This document shows, one piece after another, positions 31,756-42,864 of a stretch of 64,000 bases of DNA. This DNA is from Leisingera sp. S132. Its GTDB lineage: Bacteria; Pseudomonadota; Alphaproteobacteria; Rhodobacterales; Rhodobacteraceae. A model generated the notes under the pieces. It was not told where the DNA came from, did no database searches, and was given only the letters and a program-made list of their open reading frames with translations. The position numbers were made by a program, and so were the translations under genes. Numbering within the stretch: the first letter of the stretch is position 1; each line of letters starts with the position of its first letter. The stretch covers positions 764,501 to 828,500 of the forward strand of contig NZ_CP083553.1 of the NCBI RefSeq assembly GCF_025144465.1. Direction: 5' to 3'.

Positions 31756-32571
31756 ATGCGCAGACTGGTTCTTGGGGTATTGGCACTGTCATTGGCGGCG
31801 GGCTGCGGCGGGCCGCCGGAAAGGGATGCCGGAGCACCGGCGGTCACCCGTACCGAACCCGCCAATGCGCGGCTTGCGGGGCTTTCGACCTATCCCCGCT
31901 TCGGCGACCGCGACCCGCATGACTGGGACGGGCGCAAACCCTGGTCCTACCCGGTGCACGGCATTGACGTCTCGCGCTACCAGGGCGACATCGACTGGCG
32001 CACGGTGCGCCGCTTTGGCGTGTCCTTCGCCTATATCAAGGCGACCGAAGGCGGCGACCACATTGATGCCAAGTTCCGCGACAACTGGCGTGGTGCCCGC
32101 GCGGCTGGCATGAAACGCGGCGCCTATCATTATTACTATTTCTGCCGCCCCGCTGCAGAGCAGGCGCGCTGGTTTATCCGCAACGTGCCAAGGGACACAA
32201 ACGCGCTGCCGCCGGTGCTGGACATGGAATGGAACCACCGCTCCCGCACCTGCCGCACGCGGCCTGACGGTGCCACGGTCCGGGCCGAGGCGCGCAAGTT
32301 CCTGAACATTCTGGAACGCCACTACGGCAAGCGCCCGGTGGTCTACACAACAGTGGATTTCTACCGCGACACCGGCATCGGGCGGCTCAGCGGCACCGAG
32401 TTCTGGCTGCGCTCCGTCGCGGGCCACCCGCAAAAGGTCTACCCGGGCAAGGCGTGGAGTTTCTGGCAGTATTCCGGCACCGGCGAGGTGCCCGGAATTG
32501 CGGGCGACGTGGACCTCAACACCTTCCGCGGCAGCCCGGAGAGCTGGCTGAAATGGTCCGGTCAGATCTAG
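31756..32571 (+). CDS. GH25 lysozyme-like lipoprotein
   Basis: A 271-residue protein with a lipoprotein signal (LGVLALSLAAGCGG) and a glycoside hydrolase family 25 domain from about residue 70. GIDVSRYQGDIDW carries the first active-site Asp, VLDMEWN the DxE pair, and the fold closes with FWQYSGTGEVPGIAGDVDLN. It should cut the peptidoglycan sugar backbone from the periplasm or outer membrane. It stands alone between hemF and the convergent hemC. Family-level call is firm; whether it is for wall remodelling or attack is open. Confidence 0.9.
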   Translation: MRRLVLGVLALSLAAGCGGPPERDAGAPAVTRTEPANARLAGLSTYPRFGDRDPHDWDGRKPWSYPVHGIDVSRYQGDIDWRTVRRFGVSFAYIKATEGGDHIDAKFRDNWRGARAAGMKRGAYHYYYFCRPAAEQARWFIRNVPRDTNALPPVLDMEWNHRSRTCRTRPDGATVRAEARKFLNILERHYGKRPVVYTTVDFYRDTGIGRLSGTEFWLRSVAGHPQKVYPGKAWSFWQYSGTGEVPGIAGDVDLNTFRGSPESWLKWSGQI

Positions 32572-32578
32572 CGCCAAG

Positions 32579-32639
32579 CAGGGGCTTTACCCCCTCGCGC
32601 CCTTGGCGCTCACCCCCAGGATATTTTCAGCCAGATGAA
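32579..32639 (+). repeat. Rhodobacteraceae-type intergenic repeat, copy B
   Basis: AGGGGC-TTTA-CCCCT hairpin, a CGCGCCCTTGGCGC palindrome, CACCCCC, a TATTTTC core and AGATGAA, in the same order as copy A at 9541. It lies between the convergent lysozyme and hemC genes. Confidence 0.75.
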
Positions 32640-32688
32640 GAGCGGGTCCTCCAATCCTCTGGCCCCAAATATCCCGGAGCGCGTCGCT

Positions 32689-33648
32689 TCAGGCCTTCCA
32701 GTCAAAAAAGCCCTTGCCGGCCTTCTCCAGCAGCTTGGCCGCCATCTCCCGGCCCAGCTCCGCGCCGTCCTCAACAGCGCAGATCTGGTCGTCATTGATC
32801 GCCTCCGACCCGTCCGGCCGCAGCACCTCGCCGCGCAGACGCAGGGTGGAGCCGTCCAGCTCCGCGAGCCCTGCAATCGGCGTCTCGCAGGAGCCGTCGA
32901 GTGCCGCCAGGAAGGCGCGCTCCGCCGCCAGCCGCTGGCCCGTCTCATGGTTATGGATCGCCGCCAGCATATCGCCCGCGCGGCTGTCACCGGCGCGCCG
33001 CTCGATGCCGATCGCGCCTTGCGCCACCGCGGGCAGCATGTCGGAGGTCTCAATAGCAGTGGCAGGCACGTCGTCCATTGCCAGCCGGTTCAGGCCGGCC
33101 ATCGCCAGGAACGTGCATTCCGCCACGCCCTCACTGAGCTTGCGCAGCCGAGTCTGCACGTTGCCGCGGAATTCCACCACGTTCAGGTCCGGGCGGCGAT
33201 TGAGCAGCTGTGCCCGGCGGCGCAGCGAGGAGGTGCCGACCACCGCGCCCTCGGCCAGATCATGCAGTGACGTCAGCGACGGCGAGACAAACGCATCCCG
33301 CACATCCTCGCGCGGCAGATAGGTATCCAGCGCCAGCCCCTCCGGCTGCGCAACCGGCATGTCCTTCATCGAATGCACCGCGATGTCGATGGCACCCGAA
33401 AGAAGGTCCTCTTCGATCTCCTTGGTAAACAGCCCCTTGCCGCCCAGTTCCTTCAGCGGCTTGTCCGCCGCGATCAGTGCCTGATTGTCGCCGGTCGTCT
33501 TGATCACCACGATCTCGAACGCCTCAAGCGGCAAATCAAAGGCGGCGGCCAGGCGCGCACGTGTCTCATACGCCTGGGCCAGCGCCAGCGGCGATCCGCG
33601 GGTGCCGATTTTCAGGGGCGAAGCGGGGGAGGGCAGGGTCAGTGTCAT
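32689..33648 (-). CDS. hemC: Hydroxymethylbilane synthase (porphobilinogen deaminase) HemC
   Basis: A 319-residue enzyme joining four porphobilinogens into hydroxymethylbilane. It begins with LKIGTRGSPLALAQ, has the KTTGD segment, AVHSMKDMP with the catalytic Asp region, GTSSLRRRAQL, and the cofactor cysteine in GSCETPIAG. I choose ATG 33648; ATG 33660 four codons earlier is possible. It is divergent from hemE across 185 bp, a pairing that would allow joint control of haem synthesis. Confidence 0.95.
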   Translation of the reverse strand: MTLTLPSPASPLKIGTRGSPLALAQAYETRARLAAAFDLPLEAFEIVVIKTTGDNQALIAADKPLKELGGKGLFTKEIEEDLLSGAIDIAVHSMKDMPVAQPEGLALDTYLPREDVRDAFVSPSLTSLHDLAEGAVVGTSSLRRRAQLLNRRPDLNVVEFRGNVQTRLRKLSEGVAECTFLAMAGLNRLAMDDVPATAIETSDMLPAVAQGAIGIERRAGDSRAGDMLAAIHNHETGQRLAAERAFLAALDGSCETPIAGLAELDGSTLRLRGEVLRPDGSEAINDDQICAVEDGAELGREMAAKLLEKAGKGFFDWKA

Positions 33649-33833
33649 GCAGAAAGCCATAAATCAGTTTGCATCCCGGAGGAAACCGGTTTTTGCGCAT
33701 CTCCCACGGGCCGGGCGCGCGGGCTTTGACATAGGACAAGGCGCAACCGCACGGGGCGCGGCACATCGCCCCTGCTCTTGACATTCCGCCTCTCAGGCAT
33801 GACCTCAGGAGCCAGCTGACAAAGAGGATGACC

Positions 33834-34868
33834 ATGGCCGGACAAAAGACGCTGCTGCGCGCATTGGCGGGTGAAAAACAGGATGTGCCGCCGATTTGGA
33901 TGATGCGCCAGGCGGGCCGCTACCTGCCGGAATACCGCGCCACGCGGGCTGAGGCCGGGGATTTCCTGTCGCTCTGCTATAATTCCGATCTGGCTGCCGA
34001 AGTAACGCTGCAGCCGATCCGCCGCTACGGCTTTGATGCCGCGATCCTGTTTGCCGACATCCTGCTGGTGCCGCAGGCACTGGGTGCCGACCTGTGGTTC
34101 GTGACCGGCGAAGGCCCGCGGCTCTCGACCATCACCACCGAGGCCGACTTTGCCAAGCTGGGCCCGGCATCCGACATCCACGAGACGCTGAACCCGATCT
34201 ATGAAACGGTTCGTATCCTGTCGCGCGAACTGCCGTCCGAGACCACGCTGATCGGCTTTGCCGGTGCGCCCTGGACCGTGGCGACCTATATGATCGCGGG
34301 CCGCGGCACGCCGGATCAGGGGCCTGCCCATGCCCTGCGCGAGGAAAACACTGCCCTGTTCGAGGCGCTTCTGGCGCGGATAACCGAGGCGACCATAGAC
34401 TACCTCTCAAAGCAGATCGAAGCCGGCGCCGAAGTGGTGAAGATCTTTGACAGCTGGGCCGGCTCGCTGAAGGGCGAGGCGTTCCAGAAATACGCATTGG
34501 AACCCTGCCGCCAGATCACCGCAGCGCTAAATGAACGCCACCCGGGCATCCCCGTGATCGGCTTCCCGCGCGAGGCGGGTGAGAAATACGTGGGTTTCGC
34601 AAAGGCAACCGGTGTGGATTGCGTGGCGCTGGACAACTCGGTGGATCCGGAATGGGCCGCTGCCAATGTGCAGGTGGACGGCTGCGTGCAGGGCAACCTG
34701 GCCTCCCGCCACATGGTGACAGGCGGGCAGGATCTGGTGGATGACACCCGCCGCATTGTCGAGGCGTTCAAGAACGGCCCGCATATCTTCAACCTGGGCC
34801 ATGGTATCACCCCCGACGCCGACCCGGACAACGTGCAGCTGATGATCGACACGGTCAGGGGCGGCTGA
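33834..34868 (+). CDS. hemE: Uroporphyrinogen decarboxylase HemE
   Basis: A 344-residue enzyme that turns uroporphyrinogen III into coproporphyrinogen III. It carries the N-terminal [14 protein letters not shown] signature with the invariant Arg pair, [14 protein letters not shown], and [12 protein letters not shown] 33834 lies 6 bases after AAAGAGG (33821-33827) and is preferred to ATG 33828, which abuts it. Confidence 0.96.
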   Translation: MAGQKTLLRALAGEKQDVPPIWMMRQAGRYLPEYRATRAEAGDFLSLCYNSDLAAEVTLQPIRRYGFDAAILFADILLVPQALGADLWFVTGEGPRLSTITTEADFAKLGPASDIHETLNPIYETVRILSRELPSETTLIGFAGAPWTVATYMIAGRGTPDQGPAHALREENTALFEALLARITEATIDYLSKQIEAGAEVVKIFDSWAGSLKGEAFQKYALEPCRQITAALNERHPGIPVIGFPREAGEKYVGFAKATGVDCVALDNSVDPEWAAANVQVDGCVQGNLASRHMVTGGQDLVDDTRRIVEAFKNGPHIFNLGHGITPDADPDNVQLMIDTVRGG

Positions 34869-34952
34869 CCTGTTACACGCGGCCCGGACTTGTGCCGGGT
34901 TGCGGTTTCAGGCATCAGCGTGGCAACAAGCGCCGCGAGTGAGGATATAACG

Positions 34953-35120
34953 GTGGATTACGGTAAATCTGGAGCACCCAAGATGGGCAAGAACAAACCA
35001 CGTCACGCCGAACACAATGCCAAGGGCACCAAAAAGAACCCCTTTGGCAAACAAGCAGACAAGACCGAACTGCTCAAGCGGATGAAGGCCGCGGCGGAAA
35101 AGGCCAAGAAAGAAGACTGA
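34953..35120 (+). CDS. Small basic protein of unknown function
   Basis: A 55-residue, Lys-rich, probably disordered peptide. GTG 34953 follows GAGGAT by 6 bases and gives VDYGKSGAPKMGKNKPRH; ATG 34983 follows GGAG by 8 bases and gives a 45-residue form, so the start is undecided. The KAELL-like end reads TELLKRMKAAAEKAKKE, a short helix. It begins 84 bp after hemE and abuts the convergent racemase gene. Similar short Roseobacter proteins are annotated as hypothetical; no function is proposed. Confidence 0.6.
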   Translation: MDYGKSGAPKMGKNKPRHAEHNAKGTKKNPFGKQADKTELLKRMKAAAEKAKKED

Positions 35121-35122
35121 CT

Positions 35123-36208
35123 CTACTTCTGGGCCAGCTCCGCCAGAATCTCCTCCGTGTGCTGGCCGCGCCGGGGGATCTCCGGCGGTGTCCACTCCGG
35201 CTGGCCTGAGAACCGTGGGGCGGGGGCGGCTTGCAGCACGCCGTCCGCCTCCACCCAGGCGCCGCGCGCATTCATCGGATGCGCCAGCGCTTCCTCCGGG
35301 TTCAGCACCGGCGCCACACAGGCATCTGACCCTTCGAACAGCGCCGCCCAATGGCTGCGCGGCTGGCTGGCAAAGATCCCTGCCAGGCGGCCGGTCAGGG
35401 CAGGCCAATGCGTCATGGCGAACTGCTGCTGAAACTTAGTATCCTCCGACAGCCCCAGCTTCTCCAGAAACAGCGCATAGAACTTCGGCTCCAGGCATTG
35501 GACCGAGACATAGCCGCCGTCTGCACACGCATAGGTGCGGCACCAATGCGGCCCGTCGAGCAGGTTTGCTCCACGTGTAACGCCAAAGTTCCCGGCCTGG
35601 CGGATGCTCATCAGGAGGTTCATCATATGGGCCGACCCGTCATAGATCGCGGCATCGACCACGCAGCCCTCGCCAGTGGTTCTGGCCTTAAGGATGCCTG
35701 CCAGCATTCCTGCGACCAGGTACATCGCACCGCCGCCGATATCGCCGACCAAAGTTGCAGGTGTCAGCGGCGCGTCGCCGGGGGCGGAGGCGTACCACAG
35801 CGCTCCCGACAGCGAGATGTAATTGAGGTCATGCCCCGCCGCATGGGCCAGCGGGCTGTCCTGTCCCCAGCCGGTCATCCTGCCATAGACCAAGCCTGGG
35901 TTCACAGCATGGCATTGCTCTGGCCCCAGCCCCAGCCGCTCCATCACTCCGGGGCGGAATCCCTCGATCAGCCCATGTGCGGTTTCGGCAAGTTTCAGGA
36001 AGGTGTCAACACCGGCGGGGTCCTTGAGGTCCAGGGTGATCGACCGTTTGCCGCGGTCCAGAAGCGAGTTTTCCGGCATCCCCGGTGTACGCCCGGTGTA
36101 CGGCCGGTGCACGCAGATCACCTCCGCCCCGAGGTCGGCCAGGGTCATCCCGGCAAAGGGGCCAGGGCCCAGGCCTTCGACTTCCAGAATGCGGATCCCC
36201 TGCAGCAT
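35123..36208 (-). CDS. CaiB/BaiF CoA-transferase family, alpha-methylacyl-CoA racemase-like
   Basis: A 361-residue class III CoA-transferase fold protein. It has the residues that mark alpha-methylacyl-CoA racemase rather than transferases: His in AAGHDLNYISLSG, Asp in LVGDIGGGAM and Glu in QCLEPKFYALFL. LEVEGLGPGPFAGMTLADLG at the N-terminus is typical of the group. It would interconvert (2R)- and (2S)-methylacyl-CoA for beta-oxidation of branched acids. ATG 36208 is chosen over longer in-frame starts because GAGGAGCG lies upstream. It is transcribed in the same direction as pobR, 46 bp downstream. Confidence 0.85.
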   Translation of the reverse strand: MLQGIRILEVEGLGPGPFAGMTLADLGAEVICVHRPYTGRTPGMPENSLLDRGKRSITLDLKDPAGVDTFLKLAETAHGLIEGFRPGVMERLGLGPEQCHAVNPGLVYGRMTGWGQDSPLAHAAGHDLNYISLSGALWYASAPGDAPLTPATLVGDIGGGAMYLVAGMLAGILKARTTGEGCVVDAAIYDGSAHMMNLLMSIRQAGNFGVTRGANLLDGPHWCRTYACADGGYVSVQCLEPKFYALFLEKLGLSEDTKFQQQFAMTHWPALTGRLAGIFASQPRSHWAALFEGSDACVAPVLNPEEALAHPMNARGAWVEADGVLQAAPAPRFSGQPEWTPPEIPRRGQHTEEILAELAQK

Positions 36209-36254
36209 TTGGCGCTCCTCTATGCGGTGTCCGGTTCGGGCAGTCTGCGGCGGC

Positions 36255-38401
<2,147 letters not shown>

Positions 38402-38498
38402 GGAGTTGTTCTGCGGCTGACCGGGTTCTCCGGCAAGCCAGCGGCTCCCGCGCCTTTGCCAGGCATCGCAGATGCCCAACACCGCCCAAGGACCGGCG

Positions 38499-39173
38499 TC
38501 AGCCGGCCGCCAGGGCGGGGGCGGGAGCGCCCCAGGCAACCGTCAGTTTCCGGTGGCTGCCGCGGGTTGCCTCAGCCAGGTCTAGCAGGGCTGCGCCAAA
38601 ATCTGCGAAGGAAATCTGAGAGTTGCCTTCAGCATCAGTGACCAGCGTGCCGGTCCCAAAGCGGTAGCTGCCGGTTTGCGGCCCCGTCGTCAGCATGGCG
38701 GGCGGACGCAGGCAGGTCCATTGCGCTTCGGTCTCCGCGTTCAGCAGCGCGTCCTGTGCAGCGCAGGCCTCGGCAATCGGGCGGACACCGTCAGGCAGGA
38801 AGCCCGGTGCGCTCAGCACTGTGTGGCCGCTGCCGTCTGCCAGTTTCAGCGTTGCGGCGCCGCCGGTCACCAGCACGGGAATGCCCGCCTGCCGCGCGGC
38901 CGTCAGAGCAATTCGCGTCAGAGGCACCAGTTCCGCCTCCCGGCCTGCAGGCGGCCTCAGGGCGCTGATGACCAGATTGTGACCCTTGGCGGCTTCTGCC
39001 GCGGCCTGCGGCTGGTCCAGAAGATCCAGTGCCAGGGGGGTGACATTCGGGCCAATGACACCAAGGGCCTGCGGCTTGCGCGCCACGGCAGTAACCTGAT
39101 GGCCGCGGGAAATTGCAGCTTGCAGTGCCGCGCTGCCGACATCGCCTGTAGCACCGAAAAGTATGATCTTCAT
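38499..39173 (-). CDS. NAD(P)-binding SDR-like oxidoreductase (NmrA/YwnB type)
   Basis: A 224-residue atypical SDR. The nucleotide loop is FGATGDVGSAALQAA and the next strand VTAVARKPQAL favours NADP(H). There is no Y-x3-K catalytic pair, so it is of the NmrA/flavin-reductase-like group whose members are redox sensors or small-molecule reductases. A double inverted repeat resembling a MarR-family operator starts 15 bp before its ATG, so expression is probably induced by a small molecule. No MarR gene is adjacent. Confidence 0.8.
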   Translation of the reverse strand: MKIILFGATGDVGSAALQAAISRGHQVTAVARKPQALGVIGPNVTPLALDLLDQPQAAAEAAKGHNLVISALRPPAGREAELVPLTRIALTAARQAGIPVLVTGGAATLKLADGSGHTVLSAPGFLPDGVRPIAEACAAQDALLNAETEAQWTCLRPPAMLTTGPQTGSYRFGTGTLVTDAEGNSQISFADFGAALLDLAEATRGSHRKLTVAWGAPAPALAAG

Positions 39174-39187
39174 GATGTCCTCCTTTT

Positions 39188-39231
39188 ATCTTGATGTCGA
39201 GATACTACAGTTAAAATCTCGACGTCAAGAT
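39188..39231. promoter_or_regulatory. Paired MarR-type operators
   Basis: Two 16-bp near-palindromes, ATCTTGATGTCGAGAT (39188-39203) and ATCTCGACGTCAAGAT (39216-39231), are themselves inverted copies with one mismatch, centred 28 bp apart. The half-site resembles ATCTTGA-NN-TCAAGAT sites of MarR proteins. Confidence 0.75.
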
Positions 39232-39350
39232 AAATTTGCTCAGGGAATGCGTAGCGCGGCCGGCCTTGAGGCCGCAGCGGGCTTGGCAGCGCCGGGCAGG
39301 GCGGCTAGGTCTGAAAGCAACCGCAACGGAGCGCCAGGGAGGGCCAGCCT

Positions 39351-39872
39351 ATGCAGATGAGTGACCAGAAGGATATCGCCGCCGATCCGGCAACCGTCTA
39401 TGCAGCGCTGCTGTCTCCGGAGGTGCTGAAGGCCTGCGTGCCTGGCGCGCAGGAGGTGACTGGCACGCCGAAGGACGGTTTCGAGGCCACGGTCACCCAG
39501 AAGGTCGGCCCGGTCAAAGCCACCTTCAAAGGGCAGGTCAATCTGTCGGATCTGATTAAAAACGAAAAGCTGACCATTTCCGGTGAGGGCAAGGGCGGTG
39601 CTGCTGGTTTTGCCAAAGGCGGGGCTGTCGTGACTTTGGCGCCGTCTGAAACCGGCACGCTGCTGTCTTATGACGTTGAAGCCAAGGTCGGCGGCAAGCT
39701 TGCACAGCTGGGCAGCCGGATCATTGACGGCTTTGCCAAAAAGATGGCGGATCAGTTTTTTGCCAATCTGCAGTCCCATCTGGCGCCGGAGGAAGAGGGC
39801 GACGATGGTGCTGCACCGGATGAGGGGGAAGAAAAGAAAGGCTGGTTCAGCAAGGTGACAGGCCGCGGCTGA
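39351..39872 (+). CDS. CoxG-like SRPBCC-family protein
   Basis: A 173-residue helix-grip (START/Bet v1-like) protein. MSDQKDIAADPATVYAALLS and PEVLKACVPGAQEV match CoxG (carbon monoxide dehydrogenase subunit G), and the last 30 residues are an acidic linker plus a basic KKGWFSKV end. CoxG proteins anchor or mature molybdenum hydroxylases at the membrane, but no cox structural genes are in the window, so its partner is unknown. An in-frame ATG at 39357 (MSDQK) is an alternative start. Confidence 0.82.
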   Translation: MQMSDQKDIAADPATVYAALLSPEVLKACVPGAQEVTGTPKDGFEATVTQKVGPVKATFKGQVNLSDLIKNEKLTISGEGKGGAAGFAKGGAVVTLAPSETGTLLSYDVEAKVGGKLAQLGSRIIDGFAKKMADQFFANLQSHLAPEEEGDDGAAPDEGEEKKGWFSKVTGRG

Positions 39873-39983
39873 TCCCTGCGCTGGCGCACAGGCCATTCTG
39901 CGGCTTGATCCTGTGCGCAGGGCTGGCAGGCGCGGCAAACCGCCGCTAGGGTGGCCGGGATTTGAGACCACCCCGGAGGCACC

Positions 39984-40943
39984 ATGGCGGCAATCCTGTC
40001 CATCCGCGATCTGCGCAAAACATACGATGGCGGTTTTCAGGCGCTGAAAGGCGTCTCGCTGGAAATAGCAGAAGGGGAAATCCTGGCGCTGCTCGGGCCC
40101 AACGGCGCGGGCAAGACCACGCTGATTTCAACCATCTGCGGCATTACCACGGCAACGTACGGCAGCGTCAGCGTCGGCGGATTCGACAACGTCGGCCAGT
40201 TCCGGCAGGCGCGTGCCCTGATCGGGCTGGTGCCGCAGGAAATCACGCTGGAGCCTTTCACCAAGGTTCTGGATACGGTGACCTTTTCCCGGGGCCTGTT
40301 CGGCAAACCCGCCAATCCGTCACTGGTGGAGGAGGTCTTGCGCAAGCTGACGCTGTGGGAAAAGCGGGAAAGCCGGATCATGGATCTGTCCGGAGGCATG
40401 AAGCGCCGGGTGCTGATTGCCAAGGCGCTGGCGCACGAGCCGCGCATCCTGTTTCTGGATGAGCCGACGGCCGGCGTGGACGTCGAACTGCGCAAGGACA
40501 TGTGGGAGATCGTCCGGGAACTGAAGGCGGACGGCGTCACCATCATCCTGACCACCCACTACATCGAAGAGGCTGAGGCAATTGCCGACCGGGTCGGTGT
40601 CATCACCGGCGGTGAGCTGCTGCTGGTCGAGGAGAAGGATCAGCTGATGGCCCGAATGGGGCAGAAGCAGCTGGAGGTGCAGCTGACCGCGCCGGTCGAG
40701 GCAATCCCTGAGATGCTGTCGCAGCATAATCTGCAAATCGTCAATGGCGGCGGGGCGCTTCTTTATACCTATGACGCTAGGGCGGAGCGAACAGGCATCA
40801 CCACGTTGCTGAACGATGTAGCCCAGGCCGGGCTGGTTCTGGCGGATGTGCAGACCCGGGAATCCAGCCTGGAAGATATCTTTGTCGGCCTCGTCTCCGG
40901 CGGGCCGGCAGCCAATGACGCAGCCGCAGGAGATGCAGCATGA
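39984..40943 (+). CDS. ABC transporter ATP-binding protein (ABC-2 exporter type)
   Basis: A 319-residue ATPase. Walker A is [10 protein letters not shown], the signature is [10 protein letters not shown], Walker [13 protein letters not shown] and the switch His is in [10 protein letters not shown]. The C-terminal 90 residues match the extension found in DrrA/NodI/YadG-like exporters. It overlaps the permease gene by 4 bp. Substrate unknown; lipid-linked or drug-like compounds are usual for this class. Confidence 0.92.
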   Translation: MAAILSIRDLRKTYDGGFQALKGVSLEIAEGEILALLGPNGAGKTTLISTICGITTATYGSVSVGGFDNVGQFRQARALIGLVPQEITLEPFTKVLDTVTFSRGLFGKPANPSLVEEVLRKLTLWEKRESRIMDLSGGMKRRVLIAKALAHEPRILFLDEPTAGVDVELRKDMWEIVRELKADGVTIILTTHYIEEAEAIADRVGVITGGELLLVEEKDQLMARMGQKQLEVQLTAPVEAIPEMLSQHNLQIVNGGGALLYTYDARAERTGITTLLNDVAQAGLVLADVQTRESSLEDIFVGLVSGGPAANDAAAGDAA

Positions 40944-41701
40944 ACTGGACCGCAGTTGCCACGATCTACAAGGCGGAAATGGCGCGGTTCTGGCGTACCT
41001 TCCTGCAAAGCTTCATCTCTCCGGTCCTTTCGACTTCGCTCTATTTCGTGGTGTTCGGCAGCGCCATCGGCAGCCGCATCCAAGAGGTGGACGGGGTCGA
41101 ATACGGTGCCTTTATCGTGCCGGGGCTGGTAATGCTGTCGGTGATCACCCAGAGCATCTCCAATGCGTCCTTCGGGATCTACTTCCCCAAGTTCATCGGA
41201 AACATCTATGAGATCCTGTCGGCGCCGATCAATTTCCTGGAGGTGGTCGCGGGTTTTGTCGGCGCGGCGGCGACGAAATCCCTGTTCATTGGCACGGTGA
41301 TCCTGTGTACAGCTTCGCTGTTTGTGGACCTTTCTGTACAGCACCCGCTGGCGATGGTGGCGTTTCTGGTGCTGACCTGCCTCAGCTTCTCCTTGATGGG
41401 CTTCATCATCGGCATCTGGGCCGGGAATTTCGAGCAGCTGCAGCTGGTGCCGCTCTTAGTGGTGACGCCGCTGGTGTTCCTGGGCGGATCCTTCTATTCG
41501 ATCTCCATGCTGCCCCCGGTCTGGCAGACGATTACCCTGTTCAACCCGGTGGTTTATCTGGTTTCGGGTTTCCGCTGGGCCTTTTTTGGTCAGGCCGATG
41601 TGCCGGTGCTGCTTAGCCTGTGCGCCATTGGCGGATTCACACTCGCTTGCGTGGGTGTCATCTGGTGGATCTTCAAAACAGGCTGGCGCATCCGGGCCTG
41701 A
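40940..41701 (+). CDS. ABC-2 type permease
   Basis: A 253-residue membrane protein with about six spans, pairing with the ATPase encoded directly upstream (ATGA overlap). The opening [22 protein letters not shown] and the [23 protein letters not shown] signature before the last spans are typical of YadH/NodJ-like permeases. The pair would form a complete two-gene exporter with two copies of each subunit. Confidence 0.92.
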   Translation: MNWTAVATIYKAEMARFWRTFLQSFISPVLSTSLYFVVFGSAIGSRIQEVDGVEYGAFIVPGLVMLSVITQSISNASFGIYFPKFIGNIYEILSAPINFLEVVAGFVGAAATKSLFIGTVILCTASLFVDLSVQHPLAMVAFLVLTCLSFSLMGFIIGIWAGNFEQLQLVPLLVVTPLVFLGGSFYSISMLPPVWQTITLFNPVVYLVSGFRWAFFGQADVPVLLSLCAIGGFTLACVGVIWWIFKTGWRIRA

Positions 41702-41891
41702 CCGGGGCGGTGCGCCTCTGCAAGGCGGCAGCCGGAGGCTGCTGCCGTACCGGCGGGCGGGCCGTTGAGCCAGATGGCTGCTGCAAACCAGCGTTGCATT
41801 TATGCCCGCGGCTGTGCGGTTTTTGCATTTCGCAAAAATTCCGAAGTCCGCGCACCTTGTTTCACCCCGGGCGGCCCTCTACATCGGCGCC

Positions 41892-42689
41892 ATGAGATTT
41901 CGCCTGCCTTTCCTGAAAAGACAGCCGCTGGTGGCAGTGGTGCGCCTGAATGGCGCCATTGGCATGCCCGGCCGCGGCTCCCTGAGCGACGCTGCGCTGT
42001 CTCCGGTGCTGGAGCGTGCGTTCCGAAAAGGCAAACCTGCCGCCGTCGCACTGGAGATCAACTCTCCTGGCGGTTCGCCGGTGCAAAGCTCGCTTATCGG
42101 TGCCCGCATCCGGCGGCTGTCAGAGGAGCTGGATGTGCCGGTTTTTGCATTTGTCGAGGATGTGGCAGCTTCGGGCGGTTACTGGCTGGCCGCGGCAGCG
42201 GATGAAATTTGGGCCGATGCCAGTTCGGTTCTCGGCTCGGTCGGGGTGATCTCAGCAGGTTTTGGCGCCCATGTGCTGCTGGCGCGCCAAGGCGTGGAAA
42301 GGCGCGTCTATACCGCGGGTGACAGCAAATCGATGCTGGATCCGTTCCGCCCGGAAAATCCAGAGGATGTGAAGCGCCTCAAAGTCATCCTGAACGACAT
42401 CCATGCCAACTTTATCGATCACGTCACCGAGCGCCGCGGCTCCAGGCTGCACAGTGAAGACAACCTGTTCACCGGCGAAATCTGGCTGGCGCGCAGGGCA
42501 GAAGAACTGGGCCTGATTGACGGTATCGGCCACCTGAAGCCCAAGATGCAGGAGCGTTACGGCGAGAAGGTCCGCTTCCGCCGCTATGGTCTCAAGAAGC
42601 CGCTGCTAAGCCGTTTTGGCATGCAGGTCGCGCAGGATGCGCTGGCCGGGATCGAGGAGCGCGCCGAATACGCGCGTTTCGGTCTCTGA
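41892..42689 (+). CDS. S49-family signal peptide peptidase-like protease (SppA/SohB type)
   Basis: A 265-residue serine protease of the short SppA type. The nucleophile is S in EDVAASGGYWLA, the general base Lys in YTAGDSKSMLDPF, and the EINSPGGSP stretch forms the oxyanion region. There is no clear membrane anchor at the N-terminus, only a basic MRFRLPFLKR start, so its location is unclear. ATG 41892 is chosen over the frame from 41802, which adds a poor leader. It begins a three-gene run with the zinc-ribbon protein and the antiporter. Confidence 0.9.
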   Translation: MRFRLPFLKRQPLVAVVRLNGAIGMPGRGSLSDAALSPVLERAFRKGKPAAVALEINSPGGSPVQSSLIGARIRRLSEELDVPVFAFVEDVAASGGYWLAAAADEIWADASSVLGSVGVISAGFGAHVLLARQGVERRVYTAGDSKSMLDPFRPENPEDVKRLKVILNDIHANFIDHVTERRGSRLHSEDNLFTGEIWLARRAEELGLIDGIGHLKPKMQERYGEKVRFRRYGLKKPLLSRFGMQVAQDALAGIEERAEYARFGL

Positions 42690-42690
42690 C

Positions 42691-42864
42691 GTGCTGTTCA
42701 AGATCGTTGCAATCTTTCTGGTGGTGATGGCTGTGCTTGCGATGTTCGGCAAGCTGCGGTTTCCCGGCCAGAAGCAAATCAATTCCAGGCGCTGCCCGTC
42801 CTGCGGCCGCTACAAGATCGGCAAGGGGCCTTGCGCCTGCAGAAAAGGAGATCGTGGCAAATGA
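42691..42864 (+). CDS. Small membrane zinc-ribbon protein
   Basis: A 57-residue protein starting at GTG 42691, one base after the protease stop. One membrane span (FKIVAIFLVVMAVLAMFGKL) is followed by a cytoplasmic CPSCGRYKIGKGPCAC motif, a four-Cys zinc ribbon. Its stop overlaps the antiporter start (ATGA). Function unknown; tight coupling on both sides suggests it works with the protease or the antiporter. Confidence 0.82.
   Translation: MLFKIVAIFLVVMAVLAMFGKLRFPGQKQINSRRCPSCGRYKIGKGPCACRKGDRGK

Noticed and set aside
33715-33745. Fnr-type site between hemC and hemE (TTGACATAGGACAA)
   Set aside because: The second half-site reads GACAA rather than ATCAA or GTCAA, too weak to list.
33649-33833. 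Origin of replication near hemE
   Set aside because: In Caulobacter oriC adjoins hemE, but here the region between hemC and hemE is only 185 bp and I see no cluster of DnaA boxes or AT-rich unwinding element.
41725-41760. GC-rich inverted repeat after the ABC permease gene
   Set aside because: Arms are short and alternative pairings exist; no T tract follows.
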